Shown here one piece after another: positions 8,430 through 17,624 of a stretch of DNA of 64,000 nt; position 1 is the stretch's first letter, and each line of letters opens with the position of its first letter. The stretch is from assembly GCF_002257665.1 (NCBI RefSeq), contig NZ_MQWB01000011.1:104487-168486 (forward strand). Reading direction: 5' to 3'. The notes beneath the pieces were generated by a model. The model was not told the DNA's origin. It searched no databases and saw nothing but the letters and a program-made list of their open reading frames with translations. The stretch comes from Rubricoccus marinus. Lineage in GTDB: Bacteria; Bacteroidota; Rhodothermia; Rhodothermales; Rubricoccaceae. Both the position numbers and the translations under genes were made by a program.

Positions 8430-10793
8430 CTACCAGCCGGTGATCTCGCGGACGACCGGCTCCAGCTCATCGGCCATGCGGACGTGCTCGGCGCCGCCGG
8501 GGTGGCCGTCGCATCCCGCGACGTAGCGGCCGTCGTAGGTGAACACCGAGACCGCCGGGTCGCCAGAGGCCGCGCGGCGGGCGGCGACCTCGCGGAGGTA
8601 GCCTGCGAGTTGCGCCTTCTGCGCGCCCTCGAAAACGGGGCTGTTGAGGAGCAGGACCGGGGCGTCGGGGTAGCGCTCGCGGAGGCGGGCAAGGAAGCGC
8701 GCATAGTCTGCGACGAAGGCGGCGCCGTCCAGAGCCTCGCGAGTAGTCTCGCCGTCGCCTGCGGAGAAGTCGTTGGTGCCGAGGGCGACGACGACAAGGT
8801 CGGGGCGGTACAGCGTGCTGTCCCACGGCGGATTGTCCGTGGCGTACTCCATGTACACGCCGTCGTACACGTCCGGCATCACCGGCGCGAGCGTGTTCCA
8901 GTTGCGGTGCAGGCCCATCCCGGAGACGGACGACAGCATCCACTGCGCGTCCAGGCGCCTCGCGAGGCGCGGGCCGTACGCGATCCACGCGTGAGTCGCG
9001 TCGTACCACGTCCCCGCTCCGCAGGCGATGGGCTCCGAGTCGGCGCCGAAGCCGCTCGTGATGGAGTCGCCGATGAACTCGATGCGGCGGGCGGGAAGCG
9101 GTTCGGCAGGCAAGAGCTCAGCGCCCGAGAACGAGACGAGCCGGTTGTGGCCGTTCTGGCCTTCGGTCGCTTTGCTCAACCAGAGCGTGTGCTCGCCAGA
9201 GGCGAGGCCTTCTGCGAGCACCGTCTCGCGCTGGCCGGGCCGCGTCTGGAATCGGACCGGCTCCCCGCCGTCCACGACCACGGTGAACCAGTTGTGCTCC
9301 GTCCCGTAGCGGAACTCGTCTTCGATGTGGGCGGCGAGGCGCGTGCCTCGGAAGCGAACGACGAACGTGACGCCAGAGGCAGCAAACGAGACCGAACCGT
9401 CCGGGTGCGCGAGGTGGCGTCCCATGATCTGAACACGCGGATCGGCGGCGGGGACGCTCTGCAAACGGCGGGCGACGTTCATGAGCGCGCGGGCGTTGTG
9501 GTACGGCCCTTTCCAGATCCCGCCCTTGTCCGCGCGGCGAAGCCCGGGCTGGCGGTCGAGGGTCCCCATGTACCAGCCGCCGTGCTCGTGGTCCACGAGG
9601 TAGGCCTGGATGGTGCCCCATATCTGCAAGAAGCGGTCGTGGTAGCGCATCGGGTCGTCCGGGAAGTGGTCGCCCATGAGCAGGAGCGTGTTCAGGCCCT
9701 CGGCCTGCGCCCACCAGTTCTTGGTCGGGTCGGTGACCGACAGAGGCTCGCCGTCGGCGAAGTAGTAGCCCGCCTCGACGAAGCCCGCGTTGGCGGCGTC
9801 CCAGCCCGTGCGAAGGCTGTGATCGACCATTTTCTTGCCCGCCAGAAGCGTTGGCCCGGAGTCCAGTCCGATCGCCTCGGCGGCTTCGAGCATGAGGAAG
9901 GCCGTCTCCACGTCGTGCCCGAACGAGACGTGGTCGTAGTACCGGTTGGCCTCTCGCACGTCTTCGGTGGAGTCGCGGTAGGAGACGGGCGTCCAGTCCG
10001 CGAGCGAGAACAGGGTGAGCGTGCCGGGCTCGACGGTGATGGTATCGCGGATGAGCGTCAGCATCTCGTCGATCCTCTGGCGGAGCGTCGCATCGGGCCA
10101 GACGTGGTAGAGCTCGGTGAACGCTTCCAGGATGTGGATGGATGAGTTCTGGTCCTTCGGCGGCGTGCGCCCGAGCCCCTGGCGGAGCGGCTCGCCCTCG
10201 CGCGTGAGGTAGTTGAAGTAGCCACCGTGCTCGGCGTCGTGGGCGTGGGCATCGAGCCAACGGAAAGCCTCTTGCGCCATCGCCAGAGGCTCCGGGTGGC
10301 CTGTGGCCGCGTGAGCGGCGGCGAGGCCGTAGATGGCGAAGGCGTTGCCGTAGGCCTGCTTGACGAGGCGCCCGTCGGCCTCGGGGATCGGCGTGCCGTC
10401 GCGCTGGACGAGCCAGTAAAAGCCGCCGTTCTCGGCGTCCCACATCTCATCCCGCAGGAAGGCGACGCCGTGGAGTGCCATCTCGCGGTAGGCCTCGTCG
10501 TCGGTCCACATCGCGGCCTGCGCCGTCGTCCAGACGTGGCGCGACTGCGTGACGATCATCTTCTGTTGGTCGCCGACCGGATTCCACGCGTAGTCGAACC
10601 GGCTGAGGAAGCCGCCCGCCTCGCGGTCGACGGCGCGTGGATACCACGCGTCCAGAACCTCGCTCTGGAGCGAAAACGTCATCTCCTCTGCGAGCGCCGC
10701 GCGCACGTCGGGCGCCAGAGCCGTGCCGGCGGTCTGGCCTCTGCCGGGGACGGCGAGGAGCGCGAGCGCTGCGAGGGCGAGGGGTCGGATCAT
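8430..10793 (-). CDS. Secreted fusion: AGE-type epimerase + CE2-like acetyl esterase
   Basis: 787 residues. After a signal peptide (MIRPLALAALALLAVPGRGQ), residues 30-430 form an AGE-superfamily barrel: [68 protein letters not shown]. Residues 450-560 form a beta domain. Residues 570-787 form an SGNH esterase with Ser in IEFIGDSITSGFG, the GTND block (VVVALGTNDFSAG) and Asp/His in CDGHPGGAEHVRMADE, as in CE2 acetylxylan/glucomannan esterases. It starts in an ATGA overlap with the GH26 stop. An exported epimerase joined to a deacetylase is unusual. Likely role: trimming acetyl groups and isomerising manno-oligosaccharide ends outside the cytoplasm. Confidence 0.88.
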   Translation of the reverse strand: MIRPLALAALALLAVPGRGQTAGTALAPDVRAALAEEMTFSLQSEVLDAWYPRAVDREAGGFLSRFDYAWNPVGDQQKMIVTQSRHVWTTAQAAMWTDDEAYREMALHGVAFLRDEMWDAENGGFYWLVQRDGTPIPEADGRLVKQAYGNAFAIYGLAAAHAATGHPEPLAMAQEAFRWLDAHAHDAEHGGYFNYLTREGEPLRQGLGRTPPKDQNSSIHILEAFTELYHVWPDATLRQRIDEMLTLIRDTITVEPGTLTLFSLADWTPVSYRDSTEDVREANRYYDHVSFGHDVETAFLMLEAAEAIGLDSGPTLLAGKKMVDHSLRTGWDAANAGFVEAGYYFADGEPLSVTDPTKNWWAQAEGLNTLLLMGDHFPDDPMRYHDRFLQIWGTIQAYLVDHEHGGWYMGTLDRQPGLRRADKGGIWKGPYHNARALMNVARRLQSVPAADPRVQIMGRHLAHPDGSVSFAASGVTFVVRFRGTRLAAHIEDEFRYGTEHNWFTVVVDGGEPVRFQTRPGQRETVLAEGLASGEHTLWLSKATEGQNGHNRLVSFSGAELLPAEPLPARRIEFIGDSITSGFGADSEPIACGAGTWYDATHAWIAYGPRLARRLDAQWMLSSVSGMGLHRNWNTLAPVMPDVYDGVYMEYATDNPPWDSTLYRPDLVVVALGTNDFSAGDGETTREALDGAAFVADYARFLARLRERYPDAPVLLLNSPVFEGAQKAQLAGYLREVAARRAASGDPAVSVFTYDGRYVAGCDGHPGGAEHVRMADELEPVVREITGW

Positions 10794-12517
10794 CGGGTCA
10801 CGACGAGTCGGCCGTGCGAGACGCGGTCGCCCGCGGCGACGCGGACGAGGTAGGTGCCGCTGGCGGTGGGGGCGGTTACGGCGGCCTGGAGCGCGCCCGC
10901 AGGCTGCACGCCGAGCCTCTGGCGCGAGACGAGGCGGCCCGTGAGATCGAACACGTCCACGGTTACGTCAACCGTGGCGGCGAGCGTGAGAGTGAGCGTC
11001 GTGGCGCCAGAGGTCGGGTTGGGATAGAGCGCCAGCGGGATTTGGGCCTCTGGCGTGGGCTCGGAGGCGGTGGCGAGCGTGTAATCGCGCCAGTCGGGGA
11101 GCTCGTCGCGTGTGAGGACGACCTCGCTGGTGTAAATCCGCGTCAGGCGGTCGGCGGGGATGTCGCGCTCGAAGCCGTTCCAGACGTTGAACCAGCTCCA
11201 CCAGATGCCGCGGTCGGCCGAGTCGTCCATGTCGGGGAGCGTCCCGGACTCGGTGAGCGAAACGAGCTTGTTGGCGCCGAAGGCGTCCTGGAGCAGCTCC
11301 CACTGGCTCGTGATGAGCGTTTCGGGGTCGTCGGAATAGAAGTCCCGCCCGACCACGTCGACGTAGTCGTCACCGGGGTACCACGCCAGAGGATCGCTCG
11401 CGGGCTCGTAGGTCCAGACCCAGATGAGGTTGTGGAGGTCGTGGACATCGGTCAGCCGGTCGTACACGAGCCGCCACAGCTCGACGTAGTCGGCGCCGCT
11501 CTGGGCGCCCCACCAGAAGAAGCCGCCTGCGGCCTCGTGGAGCGGGCGCCAGAGGACGGGGATGTCGGCGTCCTCGAACTTCTGGAGTTGGACGGCGATG
11601 GCGTCGATGTCCCGCAAGAGGAGGTCGTAGTTGGCGCCGCCGGGGCCTTCGGCGAGGGCGTCGGCGAAGTCGAACGAGGTCGCCTCGGTGTAGAAGCCGC
11701 GGTACCACGGCTGATCCGCCGTGTTGTAGAGGTCCGTCGGGGCGTTCCAGTGCCACATCAGGTTGACGATCCCCTCCTTTCCGTCGGCGTCGGTCTGCGC
11801 CCAGCCGATCCATTCCTCGGACCAATCGCGCGGCGCGCCGCCGAACTGGATGCGCGAGGGGGAGTAGTCGATCAGGTCGAAGCCGCCGATGGCGGGCACC
11901 TTGCCCGTAACGCTCGTCACGTAGTCGATCTCCGCCGTGCGGGGAGAGCCGCTGTAGATGTCCTGCTGCGCCGAGAGGATGTGCTCGCCGTACTCGTCCA
12001 GCAAGAAGGCGAAGAGCGCGCGTGCGGACGGCGACGCATCCGGGTCCGAGAGAACCGGCGGGGGGACGGCCGGGCCGGGGTACGAGACGGGCGCGAACGT
12101 GAGGTAGTCCACCTCGAAGCTCCCGTGGACCGTGATCGTGTGGGAACCGGGGCTCAGCCGACGCTCGGCCACGACGATCTCGCGGAAGGCGCCCGTCACG
12201 GGGACGTTGGTCGAGATGGGCGTCTGGTCATCGACCTGCACGGTGTACGACGCGAAGCGCGCGTTCGCCGCGACGGCGAGACGGATCTGGACGAAGTCGC
12301 CAGAGGCGTCCACGGTAAAGCGGAGGCTGTCGCCGGGCTGGACGATGCCGGTCACGTAGCCCGTCCCGGAGTACCCGGCGCGCTCGGTCGCGACAGCGGC
12401 GTTGCCGACGAGCGCGGCGTCCTCGGCTTCGAAAAGCGCCTGGGCGCGAGAGGCGCCGCTGGCGAGGAGGAGGACGGCGAGGAGCGTGGCGGTGCGGAGC
12501 GTGGCGGTGCGGAGCAT
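10790..12517 (-). CDS. T9SS-secreted CBM35-GH26 beta-mannanase
   Basis: 575 residues from ATG 12517. Signal peptide (LLAVLLLASGASRAQ), a CBM35-like beta sandwich at about 22-135 (ALFEAEDAALVGNAAVA, then GSFEVDYLTF), GH26 catalytic domain at about 150-470 with acid/base Glu in VLWRPLHEAAGGFFWWG and nucleophile Glu in LVSLTESGTLPDMDD, and a C-terminal T9SS type A sorting domain at about 495-575 (PLALYPNPTSGATTLTLTL). It should be displayed on or released from the cell surface and attack mannan. The first codons contain a 15-bp tandem duplication (RTATLRTATL). It lies between the GH5 lipoprotein gene and the epimerase-esterase gene, all leftward. Confidence 0.93.
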   Translation of the reverse strand: MLRTATLRTATLLAVLLLASGASRAQALFEAEDAALVGNAAVATERAGYSGTGYVTGIVQPGDSLRFTVDASGDFVQIRLAVAANARFASYTVQVDDQTPISTNVPVTGAFREIVVAERRLSPGSHTITVHGSFEVDYLTFAPVSYPGPAVPPPVLSDPDASPSARALFAFLLDEYGEHILSAQQDIYSGSPRTAEIDYVTSVTGKVPAIGGFDLIDYSPSRIQFGGAPRDWSEEWIGWAQTDADGKEGIVNLMWHWNAPTDLYNTADQPWYRGFYTEATSFDFADALAEGPGGANYDLLLRDIDAIAVQLQKFEDADIPVLWRPLHEAAGGFFWWGAQSGADYVELWRLVYDRLTDVHDLHNLIWVWTYEPASDPLAWYPGDDYVDVVGRDFYSDDPETLITSQWELLQDAFGANKLVSLTESGTLPDMDDSADRGIWWSWFNVWNGFERDIPADRLTRIYTSEVVLTRDELPDWRDYTLATASEPTPEAQIPLALYPNPTSGATTLTLTLAATVDVTVDVFDLTGRLVSRQRLGVQPAGALQAAVTAPTASGTYLVRVAAGDRVSHGRLVVTR

Positions 12518-12587
12518 GTAGAGCGGAGGGGCGCCTCTGGCGAACCCGTTCGAGTTGGAGAGGGTGTGCGTGAGCGGGCGAGCGGGA

Positions 12588-13802
12588 TCAGCTGGAGAGG
12601 AGGAGGTCGGCCATCCTGCGGTCCAGCTTGTGGCCGCGGAAGTCCTCGTAGGCCACGTCTTCGCGGCCGCTATCGAGGATGCCGAAGGAGCCGCGGAAAT
12701 TCCACATGGCCCAGCCCCAGCCCATCTCGCGCCAGAGGCTCGTGACATCGCGCATCCAGCCCAACGCGGCTTCATGCGGCGTCTTGTTGTAGCAGCCCCA
12801 CTCGCCGACGTGGACGGGCACGCCCTGATTGACGAGCGGTTGCCAGACCTGGACGAGTTGTTCGCGGAGCACCTCCTTGTTCCAGAGGCGGCCGTCCTTG
12901 TCGGTCATGGGCCAGACGGGGGTCTCGAAGCTCTCGAACTCGTTCTCGGGCACCCACGTGGCGGTGTAGTGCGAGATCATCTTGGGCAGGTAGCCGCGCG
13001 TGCTCTGCACGAGCCCGAGCGGGACGATGCCCGGGACGGGCGTCTGCCCGATGTCCGCGCCGTCGGCGACGATGAGGCGGTCCGGGTCGATGTCCCGGAT
13101 GGCGGCCACGAGCCGCGTGGCGACCTCGACGTAGCGGCTCTGGTCCTGGTAGCTCCACGGCGGCTCGTTGAAGAGGTCGTAGCTGACCTTCTGGTTCGAC
13201 GTGTGCTTGTAGCGCTCGGCGAGGGTTTGCCAGTGAAGCGTGGCCGCGTCCATCGCGAGTTCCATCTCCTCGCGCGGGCTGTCGAACAGCAGGTGCGGCT
13301 CCAGTTCGCGCCCGTTGACGCAGTAGCCTGGGATCCGATGCAGGTTGAGGTTGACGTGCAGCCCGTACTTCTCGCCGTACTCCACCGCCTCATCGACGGT
13401 GTTCAGCGCCTCCTCGTCGATCTCCATCCAGTCCTCTGGCGAGGACCACGCCCAGTAGGACATCGGGATGCGGACGAAGTCGAAGCCCAGTTCGGCGATC
13501 CACTCGAAATCCGTCTCGACGAACGAGCGGTCGCGGGCGCCGCCGGTGAGTTCGGTGAGGTTGAAGCCGCGCCAGCGCGGGATGCGTGGCTGCGTGCGCG
13601 TACCCGGGAGCGCGCCGTGCTGGCTGACGATGACTTCGCCGTCGGTCGAGCGGGCAGGCCCGGCGCCGGTCGCCTCTGGCGGCATCACGGCGCCGGAAGC
13701 CGGGTTCATCGCATTTTGGGCGGCCGCGCCTGAGGCGCACCCGGCGGCGGTGGCGCCGAGTGCGGCGGCGGAGGCGGTCCCGAGAAAGGCGCGGCGGTCC
13801 AT
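12588..13802 (-). CDS. GH5 glycoside hydrolase, Tat-type lipoprotein
   Basis: 404 residues from ATG 13802. The N-terminus has a twin-arginine motif (MDRRAFLGTASAAALGATAA) and then a lipobox AAGC, predicting Tat export and lipidation. The GH5 barrel follows: FNLTELTGGARDR, acid/base Glu in VSYDLFNEPPWS, nucleophile Glu in VHVGEWGCYNKTP. Substrate is not certain from motifs; context points to glucomannan or beta-glucan oligosaccharides. It heads the second leftward set (GH5, GH26, epimerase-esterase), sharing a 72-bp divergent promoter region with GH9. Confidence 0.9.
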   Translation of the reverse strand: MDRRAFLGTASAAALGATAAGCASGAAAQNAMNPASGAVMPPEATGAGPARSTDGEVIVSQHGALPGTRTQPRIPRWRGFNLTELTGGARDRSFVETDFEWIAELGFDFVRIPMSYWAWSSPEDWMEIDEEALNTVDEAVEYGEKYGLHVNLNLHRIPGYCVNGRELEPHLLFDSPREEMELAMDAATLHWQTLAERYKHTSNQKVSYDLFNEPPWSYQDQSRYVEVATRLVAAIRDIDPDRLIVADGADIGQTPVPGIVPLGLVQSTRGYLPKMISHYTATWVPENEFESFETPVWPMTDKDGRLWNKEVLREQLVQVWQPLVNQGVPVHVGEWGCYNKTPHEAALGWMRDVTSLWREMGWGWAMWNFRGSFGILDSGREDVAYEDFRGHKLDRRMADLLLSS

Positions 13803-13874
13803 GGGCGTGCTTTTATCAATTGACTGGAGTAAATAGGATACGTCTGCTCGTAAGCGCTTCCAACCCCTCCCGCC
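13803..13874. promoter_or_regulatory. Divergent promoter with AAGCGCTT operator-like palindrome
   Basis: The 72-bp gap between the GH5 lipoprotein and GH9 genes contains TCAATTGA at 13816-13823 and AAGCGCTT at 13852-13859 (context GTAAGCGCTTCCAAC). The second is shared with the 7023 and 19706 sites and lies 15 bp upstream of the GH9 GTG. This suggests common control of three carbohydrate promoters by a LacI-type factor encoded elsewhere (inference). Confidence 0.5.
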
Positions 13875-16346
13875 GTGATCCGCCTCTTCTCCCTCCTTCT
13901 CCTCGCGCCTCTGGCGGCTTTTGCACAGCCCGCCGACTTCGCCCTGACCGAGCGCGGCTACTTCGAGCGCGAAGGTGTGAGCGTGATGGCGTTCCAGGAC
14001 TTCTACCCCGATAGCCACCAGGGCGGCATCACCGTCGTCCAGCACGGTATCCGGATCGCGGCCAACGGCGACCTGCGGCTCGGCGCCACGCCCGGGCAGT
14101 GGGACCCCGTCCCCAAGCAGGACAGCCGCGAGGAGGCCTCTGGCGAGATCGTGACGCGGCTCTCGTACCCGGATCCGGGCAAGAACCGGCGCGGCTTCAA
14201 CCCCATCGAGTACCCCGACCTGGAGATGGGCTACGCCGTCCGCGCCCGCGCCGAGGGCGACGCCATCGTCGTCACCGTAGACCTCGACACGCCGCTTCCC
14301 ACCGAGTACGTGGGGCAGGTCGGCTTCATCCTGGAGCTGTTCCCCGTGGACCTCTTCGGCAAGAGTTGGATGCTCGGCGACGCCAGAGGCCAGTTCCCGC
14401 GCCAACCCAACGGCCCGACTGCCCGCAGCGCCTCAGGCGAGGCCGAGGCCATCCCCTTCGCCAGAGGCCGCAGCCTGACTGTCGCGCCGGAGACGGACGA
14501 CCTCCGCTTGACCATCGAGAGCCGAACGGGGGAACTGGCTCTGCTAGATGGGCGCACCCTGCACAACAACGGCTGGTTCATCGTGCGCGAGACGGTCCCG
14601 GCGGGCGCCACCTCTGGCGCCATCGAGTGGACGATCCGGCCACACGCGATTCCCGGCTGGGTGCGCCCTCCCGTCGTGCAGGTCTCACAGGTCGGCTACC
14701 ACCCGGCGCAGCGGAAGACGGCCGTGATCGAGCACGACGCGCGCGATACCGAGTCCACGCCCGCGCGCCTCGTCCGCATCACGGCCTCTGGCGCCGAGAC
14801 CATCCGCGAGGCCACGCCAGAGGCCTGGGACGGCGACTTCCTGCGGTACGACTACCGCCTCTTCGACTTCTCGGACGTGACCCAGCCCGGCCTCTACGCC
14901 ATCGAATACCGCGGCGAACGGACGCACGCGTTCCAGATCTCGCCAGAGGTCTACGCCCGCGACGTGTGGCAGCCGACCGTGGACTACTTCCTGCCGGTCC
15001 AGATGTGCCACATGCGCGTGGAGGACCCCTACCGCCTCTGGCACGGTGCCTGCCACCTGGACGACGCCCGCATGGCGCCCGCCGATTCGAACCACTTCGA
15101 CGGCTACGTGCAGGGCGCGGAGCTTCTGGCGCCGTTCGAGCACAACGACCGCGTGCCCGGCCTCGACGTCGGCGGCTGGCACGACGCGGGCGACGACGAC
15201 CTCCGCATCGAGTCGCAGGCGGACGAGGTGTGGGTCCTCGCCTCGGCTTACGAAGCCTTCGACGCGCTCCGCGACTACGACGACACCACGATCCGCCAGC
15301 AGGATCGGTTCGTCAAGATCCACCAGCCCGACGGCGTCCCGGACCTGCTCCAGCAGATCGAGCACGGCACGATGAACATCGTCGGCGGCGTGCGCTCGTT
15401 GGGCCGGTTCTACCGCGGCGTCATCGTGCCCACGCTGGAGCAGTACCGCATGATCGGCGACTTCGCGGGCAGCACCGACAACCTCGCCTACGACCCCGAC
15501 CTCGCGCCAGAGGCCCGGACCGCCACGGCCTCTGGCGTGGCGGACGACCGGATGGTGTTCACCGAGCAGAACGCTGGGCACGAGTACAAGGGCATCGCCG
15601 CGCTCGCCATCGCCGCCCGCGTGCTGGCCGAGTACAACCCGCCTCTGGCGCGAGAGGCCCGCGAGGCCGCCGAGAGACTTTGGGCCGCTCCGCGCGACGA
15701 TTCCCGTGGCTTCGCCGACAAGGTCGCCGCGGGCGTCGAGTTGTTCCTCACGACGGGCGGCGACCGCTACCGCCAGTGGCTTCTGGCGAGCCAGGACCAG
15801 ATCGTCGCCCAGATCGGTCGGACCGGCTGGACCGTCGGCCGCGCGGTTCCGCGTCTTGGCGACGCCGGGTTCGAGCGCGCCGTCCGCCAAGCCGTCGCGT
15901 CCGACTTCTCGGCCACCGCCGAGGCCCAGCGGAGCACGCCGTACGGCGTCCCCTACGAGCCCAACATCTGGGGCGCGGGCTGGGACATCCAGGCCTTCGG
16001 CGTGCGGCAGTACTTCCTGCACCGCGCCTTCCCCGAGACCGTCAGCGCGGAGTACATGCTCAACGCGCTCAACTTCATTCTCGGCGTCCACCCCGGCGCC
16101 AACACCGCCTCGTTCGCCTCTGGCGTCGGCGCCCACTCCGTGGAGCGTGGCTACGGCCTCAACCGCGCCGACTACGCCTACATCCCCGGCGGCGTCGCCA
16201 GCGGCACGGCGCTCATCCGGCCGGACTTCCCCGAGTTGAAGGACTTCCCGTACCTCTGGCAGCAGGCCGAGTACGTTATGGGCGGCGGCGCGACGCACTT
16301 CATGGTCCTCGCCCTCGCGGCGGACCAGATCCTCAACGCGGAGTAG
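13875..16346 (+). CDS. Secreted GH9 glucanase with N-terminal Ig-like domain
   Basis: 823 residues from GTG 13875 with signal peptide MIRLFSLLLLAPLAAFAQ. An N-terminal beta-rich region (about 20-260) is followed by the cellulase-N Ig-like domain (VVQVSQVGYHPAQRKTAVIE, about 270-355) and the GH9 (alpha/alpha)6 domain. Catalytic aspartates are in DVGGWHDAGDDD, and the C-terminal active-site part is LWQQAEYVMGGGATHFMV. GH9 enzymes cleave beta-1,4-glucan links, so together with the mannanases this fits glucomannan or cellulose-bound mannan. The ORF contains many in-frame CGCCAGAGGC/GCCTCTGGCG copies. There is no T9SS tail, so periplasmic location is likely. Confidence 0.92.
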   Translation: MIRLFSLLLLAPLAAFAQPADFALTERGYFEREGVSVMAFQDFYPDSHQGGITVVQHGIRIAANGDLRLGATPGQWDPVPKQDSREEASGEIVTRLSYPDPGKNRRGFNPIEYPDLEMGYAVRARAEGDAIVVTVDLDTPLPTEYVGQVGFILELFPVDLFGKSWMLGDARGQFPRQPNGPTARSASGEAEAIPFARGRSLTVAPETDDLRLTIESRTGELALLDGRTLHNNGWFIVRETVPAGATSGAIEWTIRPHAIPGWVRPPVVQVSQVGYHPAQRKTAVIEHDARDTESTPARLVRITASGAETIREATPEAWDGDFLRYDYRLFDFSDVTQPGLYAIEYRGERTHAFQISPEVYARDVWQPTVDYFLPVQMCHMRVEDPYRLWHGACHLDDARMAPADSNHFDGYVQGAELLAPFEHNDRVPGLDVGGWHDAGDDDLRIESQADEVWVLASAYEAFDALRDYDDTTIRQQDRFVKIHQPDGVPDLLQQIEHGTMNIVGGVRSLGRFYRGVIVPTLEQYRMIGDFAGSTDNLAYDPDLAPEARTATASGVADDRMVFTEQNAGHEYKGIAALAIAARVLAEYNPPLAREAREAAERLWAAPRDDSRGFADKVAAGVELFLTTGGDRYRQWLLASQDQIVAQIGRTGWTVGRAVPRLGDAGFERAVRQAVASDFSATAEAQRSTPYGVPYEPNIWGAGWDIQAFGVRQYFLHRAFPETVSAEYMLNALNFILGVHPGANTASFASGVGAHSVERGYGLNRADYAYIPGGVASGTALIRPDFPELKDFPYLWQQAEYVMGGGATHFMVLALAADQILNAE

Positions 16347-16380
16347 GCCCGCCTCTGGCGACCCGCCCTCTCCAGACCCC

Positions 16381-16398
16381 GCCTCTGGCTCCAGAGGC
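16381..16398. repeat. Short inverted repeat of the decamer family
   Basis: GCCTCTGG-CT-CCAGAGGC, perfect 8-bp arms, in the 133-bp gap after GH9. It is one of several back-to-back copies of the abundant CGCCAGAGGC word and could form a small hairpin in the transcript. Confidence 0.6.
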
Positions 16399-16437
16399 CC
16401 GTTTCTCGCCGTTCCCGCGCCTCAGCGCGCTGACTTC

Positions 16438-16461
16438 GCCTCTGGCGTCGGCGCCAGAGGC
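16438..16461. terminator. Decamer-pair hairpin between GH9 and GH5
   Basis: GCCTCTGGCG, a TCGG loop, then CGCCAGAGGC: two complete decamers facing each other give a perfect 10-bp GC-rich stem. A C-rich rather than U-rich tract follows. A terminator or processing hairpin is plausible, as with paired uptake sequences in Neisseria. Confidence 0.5.
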
Positions 16462-16479
16462 TCCCCCCCCCCCTCTCCC

Positions 16480-17487
16480 ATGCACCGCCTCCTCCTCCTC
16501 GCCGCCCTGCTCCTCGCGCTTCCCGTCGCGGCGCAAGAGGCCCTGCCCGCCCTCCACGTCGAGGGCAACCGAATCGTCGACGAAGCGGGCGCGACCGTGA
16601 TCTTGCGTGGCGTCTCGTTCTCTGACCCCGACAAGCTGGAGAGCCAGGGCCACTGGGACGACGAGTACTTCGCCACCGCCGCCGACTGGGGTGCCAACGT
16701 CGTCCGCTTCCCGATCCACCCGCGCGCGTGGCGCGAGCGCGGCGAGGCGGCTTACCTCGCGCTCGTGGACGCGGGGGTCGAACTCGCCGCCGAGCATGGC
16801 CTGTACGTCATCCTCGATTGGCATTCCATCGGCAACCTCCGCACCGAAGTATTTCAGGCCGACATGTACCAGACGAGCAAGGCCGAGACCGCGCGCTTCT
16901 GGCGCACCGTCTCCGCGCGCTACGCGGGCAACCCGACCGTCGCGTTCTACGAGCTCTTCAACGAGCCGACGAGCTACCGCGGCACGCTCGGGCGGCTGGC
17001 GTGGCACGAGCAGCGCGAGATGATGGAGGACCTCATCACGATCGTCCGCGCGAACGACCCCGACACGATCCCGCTTGTGGCCGGGCCGGACTGGGCGTAC
17101 GATCTGACCGGGCTCCGCGAGGACCCCGTCCGTGCCGAGGGCATCGCGTACGTCGCGCATCCGTACCCGCAGAAGCGTGAGCAGCCGTGGGAGCCGAAGT
17201 GGGAAGAGGCCTGGGGCTTCGCCGCCGAGACCTATCCCATCGTGGCGACGGAACTGGGCTTCATGAACGCCGACGGCCCCGGCGCCCACGTCCCCGTCAT
17301 CGCCGACGAGACCTACGGCCGCGCCATCGTGGACTTCTTCGAGGCCCGCGGCATTTCGTGGACGGCCTGGGTATTCGACCCGGAGTGGTCGCCGCAGATG
17401 TTCTCCGACTGGGACTTCACGCCCACCATGCAGGGGACGTTCTTCCGCGACGAACTCCGCCGCCTCAACGGCACCTCGGACGAGTAA
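16480..17487 (+). CDS. Secreted GH5 glycoside hydrolase (endoglucanase-like)
   Basis: 335 residues. Signal peptide MHRLLLLAALLLALPVAAQ, then a compact GH5 barrel: ILRGVSFSDPDKL, VVRFPIHPRAW, YVILDWHSIGN, acid/base Glu in VAFYELFNEPTSYRG, nucleophile Glu in PIVATELGFMNADG, and WTAWVFDPEWSP. The motif set is closest to cellulase-like GH5 subfamilies rather than GH5_7. It follows GH9 in the same direction and probably cuts beta-1,4-glucan or glucomannan in the periplasm; exact substrate is uncertain. Confidence 0.88.
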   Translation: MHRLLLLAALLLALPVAAQEALPALHVEGNRIVDEAGATVILRGVSFSDPDKLESQGHWDDEYFATAADWGANVVRFPIHPRAWRERGEAAYLALVDAGVELAAEHGLYVILDWHSIGNLRTEVFQADMYQTSKAETARFWRTVSARYAGNPTVAFYELFNEPTSYRGTLGRLAWHEQREMMEDLITIVRANDPDTIPLVAGPDWAYDLTGLREDPVRAEGIAYVAHPYPQKREQPWEPKWEEAWGFAAETYPIVATELGFMNADGPGAHVPVIADETYGRAIVDFFEARGISWTAWVFDPEWSPQMFSDWDFTPTMQGTFFRDELRRLNGTSDE

Positions 17488-17588
17488 CCGCGCCTCTGGC
17501 GTACGCCTCTCCCCTCCCCCGCCAGAGGCCTCTGGAGAGCCCGGCACCCCGCCGCCGTCTGCGGGTACCGGGCCCTGTCTCCCTCATG

Positions 17589-17604
17589 CCTCTGGCGCCA
17601 GAGG
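17589..17604. repeat. Perfect 16-bp decamer palindrome before the reductase gene
   Basis: CCTCTGGCGCCAGAGG is two decamers fused head to head. It lies 21 bp upstream of the reductase start, in a 137-bp gap that also contains two more decamers (17492, 17520). It may act as terminator for the GH5 transcript or as a regulatory hairpin. Confidence 0.45.
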
Positions 17605-17624
17605 TCCTACCCCTCTCCCCTGCG

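Noticed and set aside
10637..12745. 702-codon open frame antisense to GH26
   Set aside because: The opposite strand encodes a clear CBM35-GH26 protein; this frame has no domain or start signal.
14685..16298. 537-codon open frame antisense to GH9
   Set aside because: Mirror of GH9 codons; no motifs.
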